Position numbers and translations under genes: made by a program. From Gilliamella bombicola (GTDB taxonomy: Bacteria; Pseudomonadota; Gammaproteobacteria; Enterobacterales; Orbaceae): 64,000 bases of DNA. Positions 57,709 through 64,000 of this stretch are shown here, in pieces (within the stretch, counting starts at the first letter, position 1; every line of letters starts with the position of its first letter). The DNA is taken from NCBI RefSeq assembly GCF_900094945.1, contig NZ_FMAQ01000002.1, forward strand, positions 58,751 through 122,750. Direction: 5' to 3'. Under the pieces are notes generated by a model that saw only the letters and a program-made list of their open reading frames with translations, ran no database searches and was not told the DNA's origin.

Positions 57709-58461
57709 TCAAACAAAAAAATTAAGGGATAAGTGTTTTTTTAATTCGACGGGAGGCAAGTAGCCTAACGAAGAATGTAATCGTTTCTGATTATACCAAT
57801 AGGCATAAGTCGAAAAAGCGCGTTATAACTCAGCTGTTGAGTTGAAACGTTGGCCTTTTACAAACTCGGTTTTAATTGTTTTAAATGTCGCTTCCGCTAC
57901 TGCATTGTCATAAGGACACCCTTTCTTGCTTAATGAATGCGTGATATTAAATGTCTTAAAACAATCCGCTAATAACCGATTATCAAACTCTTTACCTCGG
58001 TCCGAATGAAATAAATCTAATTTTGATAATGGCAGTTTAATTTTGCTTAATGCCGACATAACAAGCTCTGCTGTTTTATGTTGACCAACATGGTAACCGA
58101 CAATCTGTCTATCGGATAAGTTCACTAAAACACATAAATAGTTCCAACGTTGCTTAACTTGAATATACGTTAAATCCGCAACAACAATTTGTTTTTTATC
58201 ACCTACATCAAATTGTCGTTGCAGGTGATTTTCTGTGGCGGTTTCATTCACTTCCGTATTGTGAGATTGATAACGTTTAACGGTGTATTTTGATACCAGC
58301 AATAAGGCTTTCATCACCCGAGCAATGTAACGGCGTGACACCCAAATATTCTCTTTCTGTAAATCAAAACGAATTCGTCTTGTACCATAAGACTGATAGC
58401 TCTGATTAAATAGCGTCACGATTTTATTGGCGTGGGGCCCTACTGATTTTTGTCTATTCAA
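57709..58461 (-). pseudogene. Transposase OrfB (DDE), with in-frame stop
   Basis: The frame gives NQSYQSYGTRRIRFDLQKEN (HTH_21), VADLTYIQVKQRWNYLCVL (first Asp), DLFHSDRGKEFDN (second Asp), PYDNAVAEATFKTIKTEFV (Glu), then QRFNSTAEL and TAA at 57823-57825. The same frame continues RAFSTYAYWYNQKRLHSSLG, YLPPVELKKH to a TGA at 57709. The full catalytic triad is before the stop, but the conserved YNxxRxHxxLG tail is cut off, so activity is doubtful. Codons upstream of 58461 (KANRHRYSITKLCQYLGLSR) show that it is normally made by frameshift from orfA. Confidence 0.85.
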
Positions 58462-58544
58462 TTTACACTGATAATAAGCGTAATGTCTTGATAATCCTAA
58501 ATATTGACATAGTTTTGTTATGCTATAACGATGTCGATTTGCTT

Positions 58545-58844
58545 TTAGGATAGCGATTTTCGTCCTATTATCAGTGCTGCTTGCTTTAAAATATCGTTTT
58601 CCATACGGAGTTGTTTAAGCTCTTTACGCAACGCGATTAACTCTTGTTCTTGTGGACTGCGATTATCTTTTGTTTTAAATGAGCCGCTTTGGCTTGATTG
58701 CGATATCCAACGGTCCAATGCTGATGGTGTCAAATCATATTCTGCAACGATTTCACTACGTGATTTACCATGTTGATAAAGACTGACCATTTGGTGTTTA
58801 AAATCATCTGTGAATGTTCGTCTTTTGCGTTTAATCTTATTCAT
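58545..58844 (-). CDS. Transposase OrfA (HTH)
   Basis: A 99-residue IS3-type OrfA: RRTFTDDFKHQMVSLYQHGK is the helix-turn-helix, then a leucine-zipper region (LIALRKELKQLRMENDILKQ, AALIIGRK). Near the end an A-rich stretch (CGAAAAT) allows the usual -1 shift into orfB. Confidence 0.88.
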   Translation of the reverse strand: MNKIKRKRRTFTDDFKHQMVSLYQHGKSRSEIVAEYDLTPSALDRWISQSSQSGSFKTKDNRSPQEQELIALRKELKQLRMENDILKQAALIIGRKSLS

Positions 58845-58921
58845 ATTTGTTCCTTTTTTAGTGGTGATAAGTTTACCTTACCCCTTAAAAAAGTTGTATG
58901 AATTAGTGTAGCCGATCCACC

Positions 58922-59326
58922 CCCTCGGGAGAGCATTTTGTACAGTGGTTAAAAGAAGCTATCTTAATGCAAAAGCTCATTATCAACGAACCGCAAGCAC
59001 TAATTCATACGGTGGATGATACGATTTTTATTGTTACACCTGGTATTTTTATGCGTTACGTGATGGAATTTCCGCAAGTGCAACAGGTTGCTAAAACTGA
59101 AAAAACACCTGCCTGGCGATATATGCAAAAAGCGTTTGAAAAGCTCAGATACCACAAACGATTAGAAGATGGTTATAGTATTTGGACTTGTGCAGTTGAA
59201 GGCCCCAAAAGTACTAAAAAAGTACATGGATATTTATTTGACGACCCCAAAATGCTTATTCCTGATATTGTGTATAACAATCCGTATTTACAAGTTGTGG
59301 CTAACATAAACAATGTAATACCCTAA
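58922..59326 (+). pseudogene. MobH/TraI-type relaxase, C-terminal fragment (ICE relic)
   Basis: Reading begins straight after the IS right end: SGEHFVQWLKEAILMQK, IINEPQALIHTVDDTIFIVT, PGIFMRYVMEF, then HKRLEDGYSIWTCAVEGPKS and VHGYLFDDPKML to a normal stop. This is the TraI_2 C-terminal domain of MobH-family relaxases from SXT/PFGI-type integrative conjugative elements (WL...NEpxAxxHxV...vxPgIFxxY...dGxxIwxcxVxG). The ATG at 58967 would give 119 residues, but the HD/relaxase half is absent. Confidence 0.8.
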
Positions 59327-59570
59327 TGAATTAAGTGTTAAAAACATTGTTCTGATCTAAAAAATATAAGCTATTGAACACTGTTTAAAACTATCATCGA
59401 TAAAAAAGCACTAGTTACTTTATCGTCGGCAGTAAATACAATGGACGCTCATTTTAACCTCTTTACTATCAAAATGAACTATTTTGTATAGATAATGAAG
59501 TTAATTGTTATTTTTTTTTTCTCTCTAAAAATTAAAATTTCACGTTTTTATATATAAATAAAAGATAGTG

Positions 59571-60932
59571 ATGAAAGAGAGACAAAGAATACTAGCGTTG
59601 CATGGGCAAGGGAGTTGTAGTGATGTTACTAGAATACAATTATTGAATCTTAAAATAAATAATAATGATGATTATGATATATCTTTTCTAGATGCAACTT
59701 ATGTTGTCAATCAGCCAGGATTTGGACTAACTGATTTGAATCTTAAAGAATATCGCTCTTGGATTATTTATGAGAACTTTGATAATTCATTATTAGACTC
59801 TATAGAATATGTTCTTCGCTATATTCATAAAAACGGTGAATTTGATATTGGATATGGTTTTAGTCAAGGAGGAATAATAGTAAGTATAGTCAATGAATTA
59901 TATTTGAATGACGAATTAAAAAAATTGCTTGTTTCTAAGTTTGGAGAATCCGTTAAAAAGATACTGCCAAATAAGCCTTTGTTTAAAATTATTATAACTT
60001 CTTGTATTGCGAGTGAGTTAACATTAGAAAGTTTGGTCACAAAGAAATATTTATTAGAAAAGAACATTGATGATAATGTTACTTTTTTTAATTTGATTGG
60101 TAGGGAAGATAAATTTAAAAGTTGGGCTGAAAAATTTTCTAATCGATCCTGTAATACTCAAATAATTTACATGCCATCAGGTCATGAGGTCAATAACGAA
60201 GCGGATAATAATGTTTCTTTAACTTTACATGAGCTATTAGAAAATAAGTCAGTTATAAAGAAATCTTATTCTAATTGGGTTAAAACTAATCCGATAAGCG
60301 ATAGGAGAATATCACAAGAGCATCAGATTGTTGAGGTCAAACTTAATTTAGCTGACTCTCCCAAAACAATTAAAGAAGCATTATCTCTTTATCCATTTGA
60401 GTATCCTCTACTTCGTAACGCTAGAGATAAAGATTCATCTAATTTCACATCTTATGGTGATATGCTTGAGTTTTGTAGTATAAATGGAGACGGTGACTTA
60501 AGACGAATAGGTGTAAAAACCGGAGATCTCGTCGCTTATGTCGCTCCGCCAGGTGGTGGGGCACTTGCTGCTGCGGCTTTTATTGCAATATCATCTCAAA
60601 CAACGGCTGTTCCTCTATCCGCTACTATGAGTGAAAAAGATGCTCTAATTGCGTTAGAACAGCTTGAGATCAATCACTTAATAGTATTTCAAGGCGTTTC
60701 TGCACAAGGGATAGAGTCTGCCTTTAGAAAATATACCAAAACTAATATTGCTACTTTACATGAAGCTTTTCCAATAGGAGATTCAAAACCAGGGATTTTT
60801 AAGTTCATAAAAACTGTTGAAAATTATGAGTTGCTTTCTGAAATTGTTCATTCAGCAGAAGCAGACAGTTTATTGTTACGGACCTCTGGAACAACATCTC
60901 TTTCTAAGATAGTTCCTTTAGCTCAAATTTAG
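59571..60932 (+). CDS. Serine hydrolase (FSH1 type) fused to a truncated AMP-binding domain
   Basis: A 453-residue protein. Residues 1-215 are an FSH1-type alpha/beta hydrolase: ILALHGQGSCSDVTRIQL, nucleophile S98 in GYGFSQGG, D179-180 in GREDKF and H205 in PSGHEVN. From about residue 250 an acyl/adenylate-forming domain begins (SPKTIKEALSLYPFEYPLLR, KTGDLVAYVAPPGGGALAAA) and runs to the A3 core LLLRTSGTTSLSKIVPL, stopping four residues later. The ATP-loop retains SGTT and Lys but lacks the usual Gly-Pro. All later A-domain motifs are missing, so the ligase half is dead while the hydrolase triad is intact. No strong ribosome site; ATG 59571 or the preceding GTG may start it. Confidence 0.75.
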   Translation: MKERQRILALHGQGSCSDVTRIQLLNLKINNNDDYDISFLDATYVVNQPGFGLTDLNLKEYRSWIIYENFDNSLLDSIEYVLRYIHKNGEFDIGYGFSQGGIIVSIVNELYLNDELKKLLVSKFGESVKKILPNKPLFKIIITSCIASELTLESLVTKKYLLEKNIDDNVTFFNLIGREDKFKSWAEKFSNRSCNTQIIYMPSGHEVNNEADNNVSLTLHELLENKSVIKKSYSNWVKTNPISDRRISQEHQIVEVKLNLADSPKTIKEALSLYPFEYPLLRNARDKDSSNFTSYGDMLEFCSINGDGDLRRIGVKTGDLVAYVAPPGGGALAAAAFIAISSQTTAVPLSATMSEKDALIALEQLEINHLIVFQGVSAQGIESAFRKYTKTNIATLHEAFPIGDSKPGIFKFIKTVENYELLSEIVHSAEADSLLLRTSGTTSLSKIVPLAQI

Positions 60933-61003
60933 TTATAAGAAAGTTATTTAGAAAAATAATAGAGTGCTGTAAGTTTATTATTTCTCCTTTAGAACTGGAT
61001 GTA

Positions 61004-61316
61004 ATGAATAAAAAAGCTAATTTAATAGATGACATTTTTATAGAAAAAAAAGTTAAAGAAAGTTAAAGAAAGCATATATAAAGTTACTGGTTTAGAGGTT
61101 GAGTCTCAGTGGAGCTTAAATGATTGTGGTATCGCCTCTTTAGGATTAATACAATTAGTGAGTCAACTGAATAATACCTTTTCTGGTAAAGATACAGAGT
61201 TAAATTTAAAAATCGCTGATGTATCACAATTAAAAAATGTTGATGCCTTAATCTCTTTAGTATCAACAAGTATCAAAGTAAAAAACAATGTTATTATCAA
61301 TCAAGTTGAGGTTTAA
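61004..61316 (+). pseudogene. Acyl/peptidyl carrier protein broken by a 10-bp tandem duplication
   Basis: ATG 61004 opens MNKKANLIDDIFIEKKVKES then TAA (61064). AGTTAAAGAA occurs twice in direct succession (61051-61070). Removing one copy gives a continuous frame KKVKESIYKVTGLEVESQWS, LNDCGIASLGLIQLVSQLNN, then TELNLKIADVSQLKN, to a TAA at 61314. DCGIASLGL is a phosphopantetheine-attachment motif, with Ser codon 61137-61139. About 103 residues if repaired, an ordinary discrete carrier protein or the C-terminal domain of the upstream ligase. Confidence 0.76.
61051..61070 (+). repeat. 10-bp tandem duplication in the carrier-protein gene
   Basis: AGTTAAAGAA twice, back to back. It creates the stop at 61064 and shifts the frame. 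Confidence 0.9.
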
Positions 61317-61317
61317 T

Positions 61318-61977
61318 ATGAAAAAAATAGCTGTAATACTCTCAGGATGTGGATATTTAGATGGTTCGGAAATTAGAGAATCTGTTTTAACTCTTTTGGC
61401 ATTAGACACTCTAAAAGTAAAATATGATATTTTTTCTTTGAATGAAGATCAATACCATGTAGTTAATCATTTGACAGGTAATGTACAGGATAATGAAAAG
61501 CGGAATATTCTAGAGGAGTCAGCTAGAATTGCTAGGGGTAAAATTGAGGATCTTACTAAAATTAATGTTGATAATTATTCTTCGTTAATTATTCCAGGTG
61601 GATTTGGTGTTGCTAAGAATCTTTGTAGCTTTGCTTTTGATGGCATCAATGCAAAAGTGAATCCCATTGTTTTAAAGATTATCCATGCATTTCATTCTGA
61701 TAAAAAACCTATTGGCGCTATATGTATTTCGCCTGCTTTAATTGCATTATCTTTAGGCGCTAATAAACCTAGCATTACTTTAGGAAATGATAAAAATCTT
61801 GCAGATGAAATTGAAAAAACAGGGGTTTCACATCATAAATGCCACACAGCAGATTGTATAATTGATGAGAAAAATAAGATAGTCACAACACCCGCCTATA
61901 TGGATGACGGTATAAATTTAGCCGATGCGTACCAAGGAATATCAAAATTAGTTAAAGCAGTTATTGAACTATCTTAA
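61318..61977 (+). CDS. DJ-1/PfpI-superfamily protein, ElbB-like
   Basis: A 219-residue protein from ATG 61318, one base after the carrier-protein stop codon, indicating one operon. KIAVILSGCGYLDGSEIRES, LIIPGGFGVAKNL, the elbow GAICISPALIALSLG (Cys as in DJ-1 family) and TTPAYMDDG match ElbB (old name 'isoprenoid biosynthesis glyoxalase'). E. coli ElbB has glyoxalase activity; in this operon it may protect against or process a reactive carbonyl intermediate. The gene looks intact. Confidence 0.86.
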   Translation: MKKIAVILSGCGYLDGSEIRESVLTLLALDTLKVKYDIFSLNEDQYHVVNHLTGNVQDNEKRNILEESARIARGKIEDLTKINVDNYSSLIIPGGFGVAKNLCSFAFDGINAKVNPIVLKIIHAFHSDKKPIGAICISPALIALSLGANKPSITLGNDKNLADEIEKTGVSHHKCHTADCIIDEKNKIVTTPAYMDDGINLADAYQGISKLVKAVIELS

Positions 61978-62125
61978 CTTTTGTACTAGCTAAAAAACTG
62001 ATCTAACAGTTACTAGTTTTAAACGTGACTGTTAGATTATTTTGATTAAGTGATTTATTCGCAGAACTTGGAATACCGTATAGCTAAGGGAGAAATTTTA
62101 ATATACATTCTTTACTATTTGTTGT

Positions 62126-62806
62126 TCAATTTTCTAAAACTAGTGTTAATACGTTTTCTTTAAAAATATCAAAATAAACATTGATTACCCTGTTTTCGCA
62201 CCATTTTTCGCTGATTGTTGACATGATCTTGAAGCTCAATATATTATTATTATAATTAATTAAACAAATATTCTTAAAATCAAAATAACATCCAGAACTT
62301 TGATATATCGCTTTAAAAATGGATTCTTTTGCTGAAAAGATAATAGTTGAGTACAGTTCACGATTATAGTTGAACATAGATTTTGGTCTATTTTCAAAAA
62401 ATTCAGGTTCATTGAATGTTAGTTCTATTACAGCATTACTTTGTTGTATATTCATTATTGTTTCAATATCTATACCCACAGCGGCATAATAAAACGTACT
62501 ACAGATACACACAGCAATCATTTTTTGAGTATGAGAAATTGAGCCTATTATTCCTTGTGGCCACATCGGAGTTCCATCCGTATTTAAAGTAGGTAGATTT
62601 ATATTCTCGTAGTGTAGTTTATTTAATAGGTATCGCGTACAAACTCGACCACAAATAAATTCTTTTCTCCTTTTAGAACTCATATTTGAAACTTCATTTG
62701 ATAGATTAAAATCTTTTGATGTTTGATAAAAATCTACTGAATTGATTTTGTCAATTTCAGTTATTGTATAAATAATATTTTTATACTTAAAAGATTTATA
62801 TTCCAT
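62126..62806 (-). CDS. 4'-phosphopantetheinyl transferase, EntD/Sfp-type
   Basis: A 226-residue enzyme that activates carrier proteins by adding the CoA arm. MSSKRRKEFICGRVCTRYLL, GTPMWPQGIIGSISHTQKMI, AVGIDIE (Mg site) and FSAKESIFKAIY are the EntD-family P-motifs in order. Start ATG 62806; the frame extends two codons to a TTG. It lies just after the AraC gene on the minus strand and convergent to the ElbB operon, so its natural partner is the carrier protein there, which is now broken. Confidence 0.87.
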   Translation of the reverse strand: MEYKSFKYKNIIYTITEIDKINSVDFYQTSKDFNLSNEVSNMSSKRRKEFICGRVCTRYLLNKLHYENINLPTLNTDGTPMWPQGIIGSISHTQKMIAVCICSTFYYAAVGIDIETIMNIQQSNAVIELTFNEPEFFENRPKSMFNYNRELYSTIIFSAKESIFKAIYQSSGCYFDFKNICLINYNNNILSFKIMSTISEKWCENRVINVYFDIFKENVLTLVLEN

Positions 62807-62814
62807 AATCAATT

Positions 62815-63627
62815 TTATTTTGTATTTTTTAAATCCCTGGGTGTTAATCCAAAATATAATTTGAATCTCTGTGAAAAGCGAAGTGAAGATGCATAACCAA
62901 CTTGCTCGGAGACTCGTTCAATAGATAAATTCGTTGTTTGCAACAAGTGGATTGCTTTTCCCATCAAGATCTTTTCCTTAATCTTTAGGATATTTTCACC
63001 TTCTGATCTTAGTTTTCGATATAAAGTTGATTCGCTCATACAGACTTTTTTACAAATTTCGGCGGTTGTTATTTTATTATTTTCTCTGAATAAATTAATA
63101 ACTTTTTGAGTTGTTTCTTTGTGATTAGGTAAATAACTTAAATTTTCATATCCCATAGAAATTAACAGTTTTATGATTTCTATTCTCCTACCCTCAAGTA
63201 TTTCTGGAGGAGCCCAATCGATCATATCTATAAATTGTAAGACACATTTACCTAGAGAATCATTGATTGAACCTGTTGTATAACCTTCGTATTTAATCTT
63301 TTCTGTTTTTAATGGTAAATTATAGAAATCAGAGAACTCAAACTCTATCAGTAATGCCAAGTAATTAGAATTACTTGGAATATTTCTCATATCGACAGAC
63401 TGCATATTCGTAAAAAAAATAAACTCGCCCACATTACAGGTGTATTTTGTTTTGTTACCCACAAGTTTATGTCCATTTAATATGATGATGAGTAGAGGCT
63501 TTAATATAGGAATATTTAACAATATTTGTCGTTTTTTTGAGCGATAAGTGGAAATGCAAGGAGAGGAATTAATTATAGCATCTAAGCTGTTAAGTTTATT
63601 CGTTATATTGTTAATCACCCGTATCAC
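62815..63627 (-). CDS. AraC-family regulator of the cluster
   Basis: About 270 residues; an N-terminal domain without a clear cupin motif, then two helix-turn-helix units: TTAEICKKVCMSESTLYRKL and SIERVSEQVGYASSLRFSQR, ending FKLYFGLTPRDLK. The start is uncertain: GTG 63627 or GTG 63618 with AGG upstream. It is followed with an 8-base gap by the phosphopantetheinyl transferase gene, so these two are one transcript. Confidence 0.84.
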   Translation of the reverse strand: MIRVINNITNKLNSLDAIINSSPCISTYRSKKRQILLNIPILKPLLIIILNGHKLVGNKTKYTCNVGEFIFFTNMQSVDMRNIPSNSNYLALLIEFEFSDFYNLPLKTEKIKYEGYTTGSINDSLGKCVLQFIDMIDWAPPEILEGRRIEIIKLLISMGYENLSYLPNHKETTQKVINLFRENNKITTAEICKKVCMSESTLYRKLRSEGENILKIKEKILMGKAIHLLQTTNLSIERVSEQVGYASSLRFSQRFKLYFGLTPRDLKNTK

Positions 63628-63748
63628 CCTAAATGATTTTGTACGCTTGCTGAATTTATTCGACTTTTATCCAAAACATACCTTTTCCATTAACGTTTAT
63701 ATTGATAATATCATAATTCATAATTTTACTAAGTCAAACTAAAATTAG

Positions 63749-64000
63749 TCATTTAACCATTAATAGCTCATCCCAACGCGTGGTATAACGCGGGCTTAGT
63801 AATTCACGTTTAATCTGCCAAGGGGCCTGTTTTCTAACGCCACCTAATTGCAGTGTATGTTTCCCCATCTTTTGATTGATGGCATCGAGTGTTTGCATCA
63901 ACCTATCACTTTTTTGCTTTTGTTCTACATTATTGGGCGTTTCAAATAAATCAAATTGTGCATCTGTATGCGGTTTATCCCTATGTGCATAGGGAACAGG
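63749..64000 (-). CDS. umuC: UmuC/RumB-like DNA polymerase V subunit, 3' part
   Basis: The last 83 codons of a Y-family translesion polymerase run off the window edge: QFDLFETPNNVEQKQKSDRL, MQTLDAINQKMGKHTLQLGG and the terminal RELLSPRYTTRWDELLMVK. The 'LSPRYTTRW' block is diagnostic of the UmuC/ImpB C-terminus. Such genes are frequent in conjugative elements of the SXT/R391 type (rumB), which fits the MobH fragment in the same region. Whether the gene is whole cannot be seen. Confidence 0.88.
   Translation of the reverse strand, partial: PVPYAHRDKPHTDAQFDLFETPNNVEQKQKSDRLMQTLDAINQKMGKHTLQLGGVRKQAPWQIKRELLSPRYTTRWDELLMVK

Larger units (their letters stand above)
57691..58919 (-). mobile_element. 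IS3-family insertion sequence, about 1.23 kb (IS150-like)
   Basis: Left end TGGAATGGCAACAC (57691) and right end, read inward on the minus strand, TGGATCGGCTACAC (58919) form imperfect terminal repeats. Inside, on the minus strand, are orfA and orfB in the usual overlapping IS3 layout. Flanking bases (GAG on the left, CCC on the right) do not show a target duplication, which fits insertion followed by rearrangement with the inverted partial copy at the left. Confidence 0.8.

Overview
The window reads as chromosome from an AT-rich gammaproteobacterium with an enteric-like gene repertoire and very low GC. Several neighbourhoods match Escherichia coli order (pepD/gpt/frsA/proB/proA; yhiI-rbbA-yhhJ) and one matches Haemophilus (GntP permease, glycerate kinase, cdaR). 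The mix suggests the Orbaceae, for example a Gilliamella-like bee-gut bacterium; this is an inference from protein style and synteny, with no rRNA in the window to confirm it.

Bases 1-25.7 kb are ordinary core genome: the 3' two-thirds of uvrA, plsY, recR, ybhA, truC, a lipoprotein and a YiiX-like amidase, tRNA-Cys, a CRP-marked glycerate/sugar-diacid operon (permease, kinase, cdaR), trhP, the gpt-frsA-proB-proA block with an inserted membrane protein, pepD, and arginine biosynthesis (argC, argB, argG, argH) behind a textbook tandem ARG-box operator, then serC. argE lies separately near 41 kb.

At 25.85 kb a tRNA-Ile2(CAU) gene is followed by the C-terminal relic of a tyrosine integrase. From there to about 30.6 kb is a small accessory patch of orphan membrane or secreted proteins, a nonsense-broken gene, a NikA-like stub and copies of a short palindromic repeat. 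From 30.6 to 51.3 kb core and semi-core genes return: rhlE, yggL, ybiT, a broken IS481-type transposase, a PEBP protein, transporters, yaaA, yccJ, RNase Z/BN, argE, a yhiI-rbbA-yhhJ exporter operon, and a WYL regulator divergent from a VOC protein.

From 51.35 kb to the end the sequence is a mobile, decaying accessory region. It holds (a) chimeric IS3-family remnants; (b) an ECF sigma-factor gene and two tiny DUF2892-like membrane proteins, all three preceded by the same promoter-like motif at identical spacing; (c) a cluster resembling a natural-product pathway: an AfsA-like hotdog gene fused by deletion to a cytochrome P450 tail, an MFS exporter, an ArsR regulator, a serine hydrolase fused to a truncated adenylating domain, a carrier protein broken by a 10-bp tandem duplication, an ElbB-like protein, a 4'-phosphopantetheinyl transferase and an AraC regulator; (d) relics of an integrative conjugative element (MobH/TraI relaxase C-terminus cut by an IS, and a UmuC-like polymerase C-terminus at the window edge).

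The most interesting parts are the ECF module with its repeated promoter and the lipid- or butyrolactone-type cluster, of which regulators, exporter and carrier-activating enzyme look intact while the assembly enzymes carry fresh-looking lesions.
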